Positions 20,719 to 29,191 of a stretch of DNA of 64,000 nt are shown here, in pieces; the first letter of the stretch is position 1; each line of letters begins with the position of its first letter. Under the pieces are notes generated by a model. That model was not told the DNA's origin, ran no database searches, and was given only the letters and a program-made list of their open reading frames with translations. This DNA is from Pullulanibacillus sp. KACC 23026 (GTDB lineage: Bacteria > Bacillota > Bacilli > Bacillales > Sporolactobacillaceae). The translations under genes were made by a program, and so were the position numbers. The stretch covers positions 1,178,001-1,242,000 of the forward strand of contig NZ_CP119107.1 in assembly GCF_029094525.1 (NCBI RefSeq), read 5' to 3'.

Positions 20719-21021
20719 ATGATTGAATTAAAACCATTATTCATTGAAGGTCATCCATTTACAGCTGTTTCAGTTGAACTTCCTAAAACGACTCTATTGG
20801 CTGTTTATAATGATAACGGCTATATTATGTGCGGGGCGCTAGATGTTAAGCTCCTTAATGAGAAGCTTGCAGATCGCCACATTCTGGCAGGTCGTGCGAC
20901 AGGGGTTCGAACCATTGAGCAACTGTTGCAAGCCCCGATGGAATCGGTGACCTTTGAAGCAGAAAAACGGGGCATCACAATAGGCACCATCGGAAAAGAT
21001 GCTTTGCTAAAAATGGTCTGA
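20719..21021 (+). CDS. yunC: YunC, DUF1805 family protein
   Basis: 100-residue conserved Bacillus protein of unknown function. The core contains YNDNGYIMCGALDVKLLN and LAGRATGVRTIEQLL, the family's signature region. ATG at 20719 lies behind GGGAGGGG. It sits between yunD and yunB as in B. subtilis. Confidence 0.9.
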   Translation: MIELKPLFIEGHPFTAVSVELPKTTLLAVYNDNGYIMCGALDVKLLNEKLADRHILAGRATGVRTIEQLLQAPMESVTFEAEKRGITIGTIGKDALLKMV

Positions 21022-21165
21022 TTAAAGACGTTTCTTTGAAACATTCAAGGGAATTTGATGGTAGAACGGACATTTCCCCCCCGAATCCTCCTCGGGAAAT
21101 TTAAAAATTATTTATAAATTTATCCCCCGGACAAAGCATATATTGGCTTTAAAGGGGGATGTTTT

Positions 21166-21957
21166 ATGTTTAAAGCCAGGAGAAGTCGTCCCCGAAAACG
21201 GGTTCCTTTTCGTTATGTCTTTGTCTTTGCTTTTATTGCTTTTATTGGAATGACGGTTTGGGGGCTTGTGATTGTTAACAAAGGGATCAAGCCAACGCTC
21301 ATGGACATTGCCCAAACAAGAGCGACTCAAATTGCAACTTACGCCGTTAATATTGCGGTAGGGAAGAAAGAAATAAGAGAGATGCAGGATGAAATGAATC
21401 AGGCGGGCCCAAATGGTGGTAAAAATCAATTGTTTGTCTATCAGTATGATAAAAACAATGACATTACAGCGATCTCTTATAATTCTGTAGCCATTAACCA
21501 ATTTAACAACCGAGTCGTTAATGATGTTCAAGAATATTTACGTCTTATAGAAGATGGAAAAACACCCATCAGCAATCCTGCCTTAGGGGAAATTAAAATG
21601 GATTCACAGAAGGGCTTAGTGGACCGGGTTCCTATAGGTCAAGCGACGAATAACGTTCTCTTATCCAATTTGGGGCCAAAAATTCCAATCCGCTTTCAAG
21701 TCTTAAGCAATATTCAGACGGATGTTAAACGTCAAGTGGAATCCCTCTCTATAAACAATGTCTATGTTCGGATTTATTTAAAAGTTACTGTTGAGGTACA
21801 AGTCGTTATTCCGTTTCAAATGAAGACTGTGAAAGTTTCAACCAATGTTCCGGTTGCCGAACAGCTCATCCCAGGTCAAGTTCCAATCTATTGGGGGGGT
21901 GGCAGCTCATCAGGACCGTCTGTTCTAGTACCTAATGATAAATCGACTAGCAAATAA
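21166..21957 (+). CDS. yunB: YunB, sporulation protein
   Basis: 263 residues; a basic start (KARRSRPRKRVPFR), one membrane helix at about 17-37, then an extracytoplasmic domain with TRATQIATYAVN and the conserved VPIGQATNNVLLSNLGPKIP. YunB is a mother-cell sporulation protein required for full spore formation in B. subtilis (family knowledge). RBS AAAGGGGGATG. A Gly/Ser-rich tail ends it. Confidence 0.92.
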   Translation: MFKARRSRPRKRVPFRYVFVFAFIAFIGMTVWGLVIVNKGIKPTLMDIAQTRATQIATYAVNIAVGKKEIREMQDEMNQAGPNGGKNQLFVYQYDKNNDITAISYNSVAINQFNNRVVNDVQEYLRLIEDGKTPISNPALGEIKMDSQKGLVDRVPIGQATNNVLLSNLGPKIPIRFQVLSNIQTDVKRQVESLSINNVYVRIYLKVTVEVQVVIPFQMKTVKVSTNVPVAEQLIPGQVPIYWGGGSSSGPSVLVPNDKSTSK

Positions 21958-21984
21958 ATAAAAAAGGGAAGCAAATCAATGAAA

Positions 21985-22019
21985 AAGAAGAATTAAGCCT
22001 GTAGGACTTAATTCTTCTT
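21985..22019. terminator. Bidirectional terminator between yunB and lytH
   Basis: AAGAAGAATTAAG ... CTTAATTCTTCTT, a 13-bp stem flanked by A- and T-rich tracts, shared by the convergent yunB and lytH; it overlaps the last codons of lytH. Confidence 0.85.
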
Positions 22020-23000
22020 ATTTCTACTGGCTTCCCATTCCCAGTGGCGAAGAGAGGGATAAGGGTCAAAGCTATAATCACGTTTGCCATTATACCCATA
22101 TAATCCATAATGGAGGTGAGGCGGAAAGCGCCCTGATGTACCTGGAGGGCCATAACCGGAACTTCCTACATAGCCAATGACATCCCCAGGCTTGACGATG
22201 CTTCCTTTATGAATGTCCTTAGCATAGGCTTGTAAGTGGGCATAATAATGATACAGGGCATTTGAATCACGGATGCCAAGTCGCCATCCTCCATATTTAT
22301 TCCATCCCTTTAATTCAACGACGCCATAGGAAGTAGCCTTAACGGGTGTCCCGTAATTGGCAAAAATATCCGTGCCTTCATGGATACGCCGTCCTCCCCA
22401 GCCTCTTCCGGCACCCCAAGATGAGGTGTAATCATAATTATAGTTTAAAGGAATCGGGAAATCATGCTCTGACAGATCTAATGTATGAAAGGTCTCATAG
22501 AGCTGGTCCAGTTCGCTAATGATGGTGACTGTTTCATCACGGTGATAATAGTCCCATAACCCTTGTTTTTCAGTTTCCAATGTTCCCCCGTAGTTGGATA
22601 AATAATGAGCCATTGAGTAGAGAACATCTTCAGGATCATTCTGGTCTGCTTTGCCATCCCCGTTTCCATCTAAACCCATCCCGTGAAAGAAGGAAATGGT
22701 CACTGGAGAGGTGTCTTCAGGATTAGGATTAAGAGGTCCAACCCATTTAATCGGATCGATGTGTATCCTAATAGGAGAATCGGTGCTCACTTCCTTAGAG
22801 CGTAGGGTACTTTTTTCGTATTGATTGACCGCCGCAAGCATCGTCCATGGGACATGCGTAAGCGCAGCTGTTTTTAGGTATAAAGCGATTGGATCAGTTG
22901 TTGGCTGAGATTCTTTGGCAGACGTTCCTTTTGACAAGAAAAGGGAGACGGCCAAAGCAGAAAGGATGATGCAAGCAACTCGTTTTGATAGAGAAGACAT
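22008..23000 (-). CDS. lytH: LytH-type M23 peptidase (sporulation)
   Basis: 330 residues. An N-terminal signal peptide (about 1-28) precedes a region typical of spore LytH and a C-terminal M23/LysM-less zinc peptidase: HEGTDIFA (His and Asp ligands) and HLHYG (His ligands). B. subtilis LytH is an L-Ala-D-Glu peptidase that trims spore cortex peptide side chains. Convergent with yunB, as in B. subtilis. Confidence 0.92.
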   Translation of the reverse strand: MSSLSKRVACIILSALAVSLFLSKGTSAKESQPTTDPIALYLKTAALTHVPWTMLAAVNQYEKSTLRSKEVSTDSPIRIHIDPIKWVGPLNPNPEDTSPVTISFFHGMGLDGNGDGKADQNDPEDVLYSMAHYLSNYGGTLETEKQGLWDYYHRDETVTIISELDQLYETFHTLDLSEHDFPIPLNYNYDYTSSWGAGRGWGGRRIHEGTDIFANYGTPVKATSYGVVELKGWNKYGGWRLGIRDSNALYHYYAHLQAYAKDIHKGSIVKPGDVIGYVGSSGYGPPGTSGRFPPHLHYGLYGYNGKRDYSFDPYPSLRHWEWEASRNKKN

Positions 23001-23112
23001 CAGACCTATTCACTCCTTTCGGTTTCTGAGTCGTTATTTAACTGACGTTTGGTTCAATTCCCCATTTTCTTTCGGTTCATCTTGAAGCCCTTGAGGAGAT
23101 TCGAGCATTTGT

Positions 23113-23667
23113 TCAATTATTGATGGCAGCAAGCAAGCGGTGGCTGTTAGATGAACTAGCTGTATAGTCCTTATAGCGTGCTATATCTGCTGCCGCGTTA
23201 TGGGCATCGGAAATATAAATTTTATAATAAGTGGGAACGGCTGCTCGAGCGGTTGCCCGTACCTGCCCTGCTGCTTCCTCTCTATTTGGATTATCGGTCT
23301 TGTAGCCGATGAGAATGTATTGATCCGTCACAAGGGTTCCCACATCATAAATAGTGGGAAGCGTTAAGGTCAGCCTTGTCACAATATCCGCGAGTGCTTG
23401 GTAATCGGTTTTCGGAATATGCTTAGAGGATAAGGCGTTTTCAGACCCTGGTTTTCGGGAGTAATGAATGTACCCAAAAGCCCCTTTTTCTAAGTCTTCT
23501 GCTTCATGGGTTTGGATGACTGGAGATGGTCCACTATACGTCACATCAGTCGTAGGATCTTGCATCCGGCCTGAGTCCACTGCTAAGTGATTATTATGAG
23601 TGCTTAATCCACAACCGCTTAAGGTGACGGTTAGAATGAGACCTAAAATAACAGCAACCTGTCTCAT
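23113..23667 (-). CDS. yutC: YhcN/YlaJ-family sporulation lipoprotein (YutC)
   Basis: 184 residues with a lipoprotein signal (VILGLILTVTLSGC, lipobox LSGC, Cys19) and a YhcN/YlaJ domain (LTLPTIYDVGTLVTDQYILIGYK, RATARAAVPTYYKIYISD). Expected in the spore or forespore membrane. ATG at 23667 has AGGAGGG upstream on this strand; a TTG one codon earlier is possible. Confidence 0.85.
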   Translation of the reverse strand: MRQVAVILGLILTVTLSGCGLSTHNNHLAVDSGRMQDPTTDVTYSGPSPVIQTHEAEDLEKGAFGYIHYSRKPGSENALSSKHIPKTDYQALADIVTRLTLTLPTIYDVGTLVTDQYILIGYKTDNPNREEAAGQVRATARAAVPTYYKIYISDAHNAAADIARYKDYTASSSNSHRLLAAINN

Positions 23668-23790
23668 CAATATCCCTCCTAATCATAGGATGACCTCCCG
23701 TTCTCCGAAATCCTCTAGTAATCACAGGAGAACTTGACAAATATTGTTGTCTATTGGATGAATATGATAAGATAATTTTGGGTGATAACG

Positions 23791-24081
23791 ATGGAACAGG
23801 AAAACAAAGAGGTTGTAAAGGTTGATCAGCATCACTATGAACTCATCACGAATTACCGAGAGGCATGGGATGAAGAAGCCTTTGCTAAGCGATACAGTGA
23901 TATTTTAAGCAAATATGATTATATTGTAGGCGATTGGGGCTATGAGCAGCTCCGTCTTCGCGGCTTTTACGAGGATGACAATCGCCGCGCTGCTTTCGAT
24001 TCAAAAATAGGGACCTTACCCGATTACATTTACGAGTACTGCAATTTTGGCTGTGCTTACTTTGTTGTTAAAAAAATCTAG
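23791..24081 (+). CDS. yutD: YutD family protein
   Basis: 96-residue conserved Firmicute protein of unknown function. The diagnostic middle reads SKYDYIVGDWGYEQLRLRGF and the end YIYEYCNFGCAYFVVKK. ATG at 23791 is preferred over the GTG three codons earlier. Divergent from yutC. Confidence 0.9.
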   Translation: MEQENKEVVKVDQHHYELITNYREAWDEEAFAKRYSDILSKYDYIVGDWGYEQLRLRGFYEDDNRRAAFDSKIGTLPDYIYEYCNFGCAYFVVKKI

Positions 24082-24095
24082 GGCGCATAGAGGGA

Positions 24096-24121
24096 ACACC
24101 CCCGGAATCAATCGGGGGTGT
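24096..24121. terminator. Hairpin between yutD and the convergent hypothetical gene
   Basis: AACACCCCCG-GAATCAAT-CGGGGGTGT. It overlaps the last codon of the minus-strand gene; T-runs are weak on both sides. Confidence 0.6.
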
Positions 24122-24398
24122 AGTTGTCGTAGGGCTTTTCTTTTTCAGTTTTTGGATCGTCGTGGGTGTGGTGAGCGTCCGGGTATTGACGAGGTAAGTT
24201 CTCGTGAAAATTTCGGTATTCATAGGCGAAGTTGGAATAAAACTGCTGGCCTTCTTCCCACGGGGTTTCCTTGTTCTTTACAGGATCGTCTTTGTGACGG
24301 GGAGATCCAACAGGTCCTTCAGGAAATTCTTCAGCTGTCAAAAAGTTTTGCCTCGTTTCGGCATTAGAAACATCGGAATAGTTATCTTTTTTACTCAT
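24108..24398 (-). CDS. Hypothetical hydrophilic protein, 96 aa
   Basis: Highly hydrophilic and aromatic, probably disordered (NLTAEEFPEGPVGSP-like segment, QFYSNFAYEYRNFHENLPRQ). It resembles small cytosolic proteins of Bacillus spore formers but I cannot name the family. RBS AAGGAGGGG precedes the ATG on the minus strand, which supports it against a longer opposite-strand frame at 24204. Confidence 0.75.
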   Translation of the reverse strand: MSKKDNYSDVSNAETRQNFLTAEEFPEGPVGSPRHKDDPVKNKETPWEEGQQFYSNFAYEYRNFHENLPRQYPDAHHTHDDPKTEKEKPYDNYTPD

Positions 24399-24527
24399 AC
24401 TAATCCCCTCCTTCTTTATAAATTAACCGAATGCTTCGATTCCTATCCTCCTGTATCGATGGACGGAGGCAGGGAGGCAAAAAAGCGCGGAAACTCTAAC
24501 AAAACTATTAAATACGAGGTGATCATT

Positions 24528-24974
24528 ATGTATTTTATTGATCGAGATAAGATGGAAGCTCTCCTTCAATTTATGGAAACCCAATTTGCAGACCTTAAAG
24601 GTTTCTCTTCCTGGCAGTCCACGATTCAAATACGTGCCCTTGAGCGTATGACGCAACTCATAATTGAATCTTTTTTGGATGTAGGAAACCAGCTTATTGA
24701 TGGTTTTATTATGCGCGATCCGGGAAGCTACGAGGATATTGTCGATATTTTAGTGGATGAATCCGTCTTGCCTTTAGAAGAGAAGGAAGCTTATCTCAAG
24801 CTTGTTCAGCTTAGAAAGCAATTGGTTCAACAATATGAGGAACTATCATCGGACACTTTAAAAGAACAGCTGCAGGCTCATCTGTCAACTTGGTCGACCT
24901 TTCCGAAACAGGTCAGAGGTTATGTCGAATCGGAATTGGGTCCAGTGTCTGCATTTAAGCCGGCTTCAAAATAG
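24528..24974 (+). CDS. yutE: YutE, DUF86 (HepT-like) protein
   Basis: 148-residue all-helical DUF86/HepT-fold protein. HepT toxins carry the motif Rx4HxY; here the equivalent is R96 ... Q101, Y103 (RKQLVQQY), so the catalytic His is replaced. No MntA-type nucleotidyltransferase lies beside it, which argues against a toxin-antitoxin pair. ATG at 24528 follows ACGAGGTGAT. Followed after 14 bases by yutF. Confidence 0.85.
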   Translation: MYFIDRDKMEALLQFMETQFADLKGFSSWQSTIQIRALERMTQLIIESFLDVGNQLIDGFIMRDPGSYEDIVDILVDESVLPLEEKEAYLKLVQLRKQLVQQYEELSSDTLKEQLQAHLSTWSTFPKQVRGYVESELGPVSAFKPASK

Positions 24975-24988
24975 AAAGGGTGAGAAGA

Positions 24989-25753
24989 ATGCGTTATAAA
25001 GGCTATTTAATTGATTTGGACGGAACGATCTATAAAGGAAATGAACCAATCCCTGAGGCAATCGCCTTCGTAAAGGAGCTTGAATCAAAAAAGATTCCAT
25101 ATCTTTATGTCACTAATAATTCGACGACGACACCTGAAAAAGTGGCTGAACGATTACAGAAGATGGGGGCCCCTGCTGATAAGGAGCATGTGTTAACAAC
25201 GAGTCAGGCTTCAGCGAGTTTTATTGCCGGACAGGCCCCGGGAGCTTCTGTTTATTATATTGGCGAAGAGGGACTCAAAATAGCTTTAGAAGAGGCAGGG
25301 CTTCAAGTAGTAGAGGAGGCGCCTAGTGATTATGTCGTGATTGGACTTGATCGCGGTTTGACTTATGAGAAGTTAACGAGGGCTTGCTTGGCCATTCGAG
25401 GGGGAGCACAATTTGTCTCCACCAATTCGGATGTCGCTTTACCTACTGAAAGAGGCTTGGCACTTGGGAATGGTGCCATCACTGAATCGGTGAGTGTTTC
25501 AACAGGTGTAGCCCCTATTTATATTGGGAAGCCAGAATCCATTATTGTCGATGAGGCATTAAAAAGGATAGGGTGCCAGAAATCAGAAGTGATTATGGTG
25601 GGCGATAATTATGACACCGATATGTTGGCAGGTATTAGAGCAGGTGTCGACACCTTGTTTGTCTCAACCGGTGTTACGAAAGTGGAGGAACTCAATCAGT
25701 TTGACGAACAGCCAACCTATTCCTTAACCTCATTAAAAGAGTGGTCCTTTTAA
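24989..25753 (+). CDS. yutF: YutF, HAD-superfamily (NagD-like) phosphatase
   Basis: 254-residue HAD phosphatase with cap type C2A. The nucleophile motif is IDLDGTIYKG, motif II VTNNSTTT, the Lys of motif III is in YIGKPES, and motif IV is VMVGDNYDTDMLAG. The family hydrolyses p-nitrophenyl phosphate and nucleotides; the physiological substrate is unclear. ATG at 24989 follows AAAGGGTGAGAAG. Confidence 0.9.
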   Translation: MRYKGYLIDLDGTIYKGNEPIPEAIAFVKELESKKIPYLYVTNNSTTTPEKVAERLQKMGAPADKEHVLTTSQASASFIAGQAPGASVYYIGEEGLKIALEEAGLQVVEEAPSDYVVIGLDRGLTYEKLTRACLAIRGGAQFVSTNSDVALPTERGLALGNGAITESVSVSTGVAPIYIGKPESIIVDEALKRIGCQKSEVIMVGDNYDTDMLAGIRAGVDTLFVSTGVTKVEELNQFDEQPTYSLTSLKEWSF

Positions 25754-25767
25754 GGGCACTCTTTTTT
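25737..25767. terminator. Bidirectional terminator between yutF and yutG
   Basis: AAAGAGTG-GTCCTTTTAAGGGC-ACTCTTTTTT, overlapping the ends of both convergent genes. Confidence 0.75.
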
Positions 25768-26263
25768 ACTTTTTATCACCGGCATGATGGGCAAGTCGAC
25801 TTGAAGCGGCAGCGGCAATAGCGCCAACTAGATCATCCAAAAATGTGTGGCAGGCACCCGTTGATTTGTCATTAAGCTTCTCGAGTATTCCAGGCTTGAG
25901 TTTATCGACATACCCATAATTGGTAAACCCAATTGAACCGTATATATTCACGATTGAAAAGGAGATGATTTCGTCAATGCCGTACAAACTCTCATCCCGT
26001 TTGAGCATATCTAAAAGCGGTTCTGAGAGGACGCCTTTTTCTGTAAGACGATCCAATTCAATACCTGTTAAAATCGCATTTTGTACTTCTCTCTTACTTA
26101 AGACAGCTTCTACATTCTCTAAGCATAATTCGGGTGTCAAATTTGGATGATAATCTTTTTGAAGAAACATCACGAGTTCAGCAATATCCGAAAGTTTAAC
26201 GCCGCGTTCAAGGATGGCATTACGCGCGGCTTGTTTAATTTCCTCACTCATTTTTCCAGTCAA
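25766..26263 (-). CDS. yutG: YutG, phosphatidylglycerophosphatase A-related protein
   Basis: 165 residues of the PgpA family but without evident membrane helices (soluble bacillar subgroup). Conserved parts are GVKLSDIAELVMFLQ and ACHTFLDDLVGAIAAAASSRLAHH. Start is the TTG at 26263 because AAAGGAG lies 8 bases upstream on this strand; the in-frame ATG at 26251 would be 20 bases away. Confidence 0.85.
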   Translation of the reverse strand: MTGKMSEEIKQAARNAILERGVKLSDIAELVMFLQKDYHPNLTPELCLENVEAVLSKREVQNAILTGIELDRLTEKGVLSEPLLDMLKRDESLYGIDEIISFSIVNIYGSIGFTNYGYVDKLKPGILEKLNDKSTGACHTFLDDLVGAIAAAASSRLAHHAGDKK

Positions 26264-26407
26264 AAGAATGGACTCCTTTCATTTTGCATTTCTTCATTTA
26301 GTGTCGCCTTCTTATTCACCCCTTATACCGAATTCCATTATCGAATGCCCGGCAAGACGCTTGCATAAAGATGAAGAAGAGGCATTTTATATAGGTGGTG
26401 ATCTGAG

Positions 26408-27370
26408 GTGATTGTCCAACATCTTTATGAACAATATGGTCTATCCTGTCATTTTGAGCGGACAACGGATGGAACCTGGCTTAGAAGCGGGGATTTCATT
26501 ATTTATCCACTGCCCCTCACCGCTTTCCATGACTCATCCATAGAAGCTTTAGCTGCGGTGAGTCATTATCTTGTTGAACAAGGGATGCCGGCAGCCCGTA
26601 TTCTCAAAACCCAGCAAGATGCGTATACAACCGATTATCAGGGATCATCCTTAGCCGTTTTAGCAGTCCCTATTGAGCGTGAAACGGTTCCATTTAATGG
26701 TGAAACACTCGCCCGTTTTCATACAGAGACTCATATGGAGCAAGCGGTTTACAGCCCGGGACGGCCCTACCTTAATTGGTCTGCCATTTGGCAATCACGA
26801 GCGGACCAAACTTATTCATGGATGGAGCAAATTAGCAAACAAAAGGAATCCTCTCAATTTGAGGAGATGGCTCTGCAAGCTTACCCCTATTTTTCTGGAA
26901 GAGCAGAGAATGCGATTCAATATGTGGTTGATTTAGTTATGGATACGCCGGTGGAAGAGGGAGCAAGCTTCTGTCATTATCGCTTTCCCCAAGGACGCAT
27001 TTCTAAAAAAGAGGAATCTTTAATCTGGCCGACAGAGTGGGTCATTGATCATCCAGGCCGTGATGTTGGCGAATGGATCAGGACGGCCTGCCAAATTGGA
27101 GAGCCCTATGAAGCAATACAAGAGTTTATAAACGAGTATCAAAAGGTAAGACCGATTACAACAGTTGGGGCCAGTCTTGCCTATGCCCGAATTCTGTTTC
27201 CGCTTTCTTTTTATGAGACAGTAGAGGGATACTACTCAGGCAGTTACAATCAAGGCGAAGCACTAAGACGATTAGAAGACGTCCAACTCAAAAGCCAAAC
27301 CGAAGAAAACCTCCTAAAAGCCTTGCCATCACTAGGACTCAATCCCATAGCCAAAGTCGACTGGCTTTGA
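26408..27370 (+). CDS. yutH: YutH, spore coat-associated kinase-like protein
   Basis: 320-residue member of the CotS/CotI/YutH group with a degenerate aminoglycoside-phosphotransferase fold. Visible are LARFHTETHM, FCHYRFPQGRI (catalytic-loop region) and WVIDHPGRDVGEWI. GTG start after GATCTGAGGTG. Likely deposited in the spore coat or used in its assembly. Confidence 0.85.
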   Translation: MIVQHLYEQYGLSCHFERTTDGTWLRSGDFIIYPLPLTAFHDSSIEALAAVSHYLVEQGMPAARILKTQQDAYTTDYQGSSLAVLAVPIERETVPFNGETLARFHTETHMEQAVYSPGRPYLNWSAIWQSRADQTYSWMEQISKQKESSQFEEMALQAYPYFSGRAENAIQYVVDLVMDTPVEEGASFCHYRFPQGRISKKEESLIWPTEWVIDHPGRDVGEWIRTACQIGEPYEAIQEFINEYQKVRPITTVGASLAYARILFPLSFYETVEGYYSGSYNQGEALRRLEDVQLKSQTEENLLKALPSLGLNPIAKVDWL

Positions 27371-27377
27371 AACGCAG

Positions 27378-27430
27378 GGACGGTTCTCGCGTTTCATCAA
27401 TGAAGCAAAGTGAAACGCGAGAACCGTCCC
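27378..27430. repeat. Inverted pair of the GAACCGTCCC repeat, copy 2
   Basis: GGGACGGTTCTCGCGTTTCA and its exact reverse complement flank a 13-base centre, forming a 20-bp perfect stem between yutH and nfu. Confidence 0.9.
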
Positions 27431-27434
27431 CCAT

Positions 27435-27465
27435 AAAAAAACCGCCCACTAAGTGGACGGTTTTA
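27435..27465. terminator. Terminator between yutH and nfu
   Basis: AAAACCGCCCACT-TA-GTGGACGGTTTT, usable for both converging genes. Confidence 0.85.
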
Positions 27466-27488
27466 CTTTGTATTCAGAAGTTTTTTTA

Positions 27489-27710
27489 TTAAAAAACTTG
27501 CTCAAGTTCTTTAAATCCAGGTACTTCTTCAAAAAGTGCGCGCTCAATTCCTGCTTTTAATGTAATGGTTGAGCTTGGGCAGCTGCCACATGCACCCATT
27601 AAACGAACACGAACAACTCCATCATCCACATTAACGAGTTCAACATCTCCGCCATCACGAAGTAAGAATGGACGTAATTTACCTAATACTTCTTCTACTT
27701 GTTCACGCAT
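27489..27710 (-). CDS. yutI: Nfu-type Fe-S cluster carrier (YutI)
   Basis: 73-residue NifU C-terminal-type protein that carries [4Fe-4S] clusters from the SUF scaffold to targets. The ligand motif is CGSCPSS (in [15 protein letters not shown]). Start at 27710: the ATG is 10 bases after AAAGGAG; the longer frame to 27728 starts before that site. Functionally tied to sufCDSUB and the A-type carrier at 30429. Confidence 0.93.
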   Translation of the reverse strand: MREQVEEVLGKLRPFLLRDGGDVELVNVDDGVVRVRLMGACGSCPSSTITLKAGIERALFEEVPGFKELEQVF

Positions 27711-28098
27711 GAAGATGACTCCTTTCATCTTTCCATCCTCACATAGAGGATGATCATAGCTACATTATACTCTCTTTGTTTTTAAAAATCTATTGTCAAA
27801 TCTTGAGCGTTTGTCTTATGTCTGTAAAAAATAAAACTTACGAGAGAAGCCCCTCAACTTTTTAACAACGGCTCTTCCGCCGAGAACTTAAAACTTGTCA
27901 GGAATGAACTAGAATGGGTCTAGGAAAAGAAATATAGGGCCCAGGTGGCATGAAACTTAAGTCAGGCGGCAAGAGGCAAGTCTTTCGTATAGAATTTGGG
28001 GGAACGAGACGTCCATCGAAGCAGTAAAATATGGTATGATGTTGACAAAATGATACGAAGTTAGCCAACTTTCAGTAGATAAAAAGGGGCGTATTTAT
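27711..28098. other. Intergenic region between nfu and yuzD
   Basis: 388 bases, AT-rich, separating divergent genes. TATGAT near 28032 with TTGTCTTATG-like sequence further up may be a promoter for yuzD. I see no open frame, RNA motif or strong hairpin. Confidence 0.5.
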
Positions 28099-28413
28099 AT
28101 GAAATTAACGGTCTATGGTGCAGATACTCCTTGTCCAAGCTGTTTGCATTCTCCTTCTTCAAAAGAGACAAAGGAATGGTTGGAGGCAGCGTTGAAACGG
28201 AAATTCCCAGATAGTGCTATTACCCTTCGTTATGTGGATCTCGATGAGCCGGAAACCGATGAGGATGTTCGATTTACCAATAAGATAAAAAACGATGAGT
28301 ATTTTTATCCGCTAGTGGTTTCAGAAGGACAGGTACTTGGAGAGGGAGATCCCCGTCTTAAAACGATTGTTCAATACTTAGAAGAAAAGGGTTTACAAAG
28401 CTGCCAACTTTAG
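28099..28413 (+). CDS. yuzD: YuzD family protein (DUF1462)
   Basis: 104 residues with a thioredoxin-like fold (LTVYGADTPCPSCLHSPSS with CPSC). Bacillus YuzD has the same start and end (EYFYPLVVSEGQVLGEGDPRLK). Function unknown; position by Fe-S genes suggests a redox or cluster-related role, which is inference. Confidence 0.88.
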   Translation: MKLTVYGADTPCPSCLHSPSSKETKEWLEAALKRKFPDSAITLRYVDLDEPETDEDVRFTNKIKNDEYFYPLVVSEGQVLGEGDPRLKTIVQYLEEKGLQSCQL

Positions 28414-28488
28414 TAAGAAAGCGGCGTTAAAAAAGTTGACGAGGGCTTCATAAGGTTGTACCATGTTAGGGGTAAAGAGGTGAGCCCT

Positions 28489-28725
28489 ATGAATCCTATA
28501 ATCGAGTTTTGTATGAGCAATCTCGCCAGCGGCTCGCAGGAAGCATTAGAGCGTTTAGAGGAAGATCCAAATGTAGATGTGGTGGAATACACTTGTCTGG
28601 ATTATTGCGACCTTTGCTATGAAGGCCCCTACGCGCTTGTCAATGGTGAGTTTGTTTCCGGTAAAACAGCGGATGAACTCGTGGAAAATATTTACCAATT
28701 TCTTAAAGACAATCCGATGTTTTAA
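28489..28725 (+). CDS. yuzB: YuzB family protein (DUF1450)
   Basis: 78-residue conserved Firmicute protein with a ferredoxin-like [2Fe-2S]/thioredoxin-like cysteine pattern: FCMSN, then [24 protein letters not shown] at 28489 after AAAGAGGTG. Function unknown. Confidence 0.9.
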   Translation: MNPIIEFCMSNLASGSQEALERLEEDPNVDVVEYTCLDYCDLCYEGPYALVNGEFVSGKTADELVENIYQFLKDNPMF

Positions 28726-28735
28726 ACATAAATGT

Positions 28736-28763
28736 TAAACACCGCTTTTTTGGCGGTGTTTAT
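28736..28763 (+). terminator. Terminator after yuzB
   Basis: AAACACCGC-TTTTTT-GGCGGTGTTTA. Confidence 0.85.
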
Positions 28764-28790
28764 TTCATACATTAAGTAATAAAGCAAGGC

Positions 28791-28893
28791 AGGAAACAGA
28801 GGGAAACAGAGGGAAACAGAGGGAAACAGAGGGAAACAGAGGGACGGTTCTCCTGTTTCATAGAATGAAACGGGAGAACCGTCCCTGCGTTTC
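28791..28893. repeat. 10-bp tandem repeat joined to GAACCGTCCC inverted pair, copy 3
   Basis: Five copies of (A/G)GGAAACAGA-like 10-mers at 28791-28840, running straight into GGGACGGTTCTCCTGTTTCA and, after TAGAA, its near-complement TGAAACGGGAGAACCGTCCC. Confidence 0.9.
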
Positions 28894-28907
28894 AGAGGAG
28901 GAAAGAT

Positions 28908-29138
28908 ATGGATTTTTCTTGTTCGTGGCCTTATGATTGGATGCAAGGTGATTTGTTTTTTCAGGATTGTCCTTTCTGTGATGAGAGCTCGGTTTTAGTT
29001 GTTACAGAAGCGGAAAAGATGAAGCTTGCGCGTGAAGGCTTTAAGACGCATGTAGTGATGCCGTGCTGTCATGAAAAGCTGACGATTCTTCAAATAGATG
29101 ATGATTATGTTTGGGCTGACCGCCCTTTAAGAAAATAA
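28908..29138 (+). CDS. Hypothetical protein with paired cysteine motifs, 76 aa
   Basis: Carries CPFC (residues 22-25) and CC (52-53) in a CPFCDESSVLVV ... VMPCCHEKLTIL arrangement, suggesting a zinc ribbon or Fe-S site. RBS AGAGGAGG. No family recognised; similar small proteins occur near dapF in other Bacillales. Confidence 0.75.
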   Translation: MDFSCSWPYDWMQGDLFFQDCPFCDESSVLVVTEAEKMKLAREGFKTHVVMPCCHEKLTILQIDDDYVWADRPLRK

Positions 29139-29191
29139 AAACGAGCAACTAAACAGGTGTTTTTAAAGCCAAAGAAGGGGGTATATATAGA

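Noticed and set aside
24204-24527. Long upstream extension of yutE
   Set aside because: It would overlap a minus-strand gene with a strong RBS; the ATG at 24528 has its own RBS and matches the family start.
24528-24974. Toxin-antitoxin reading of YutE (HepT-like)
   Set aside because: No nucleotidyltransferase partner, catalytic His replaced, and the gene sits in the conserved yut block.
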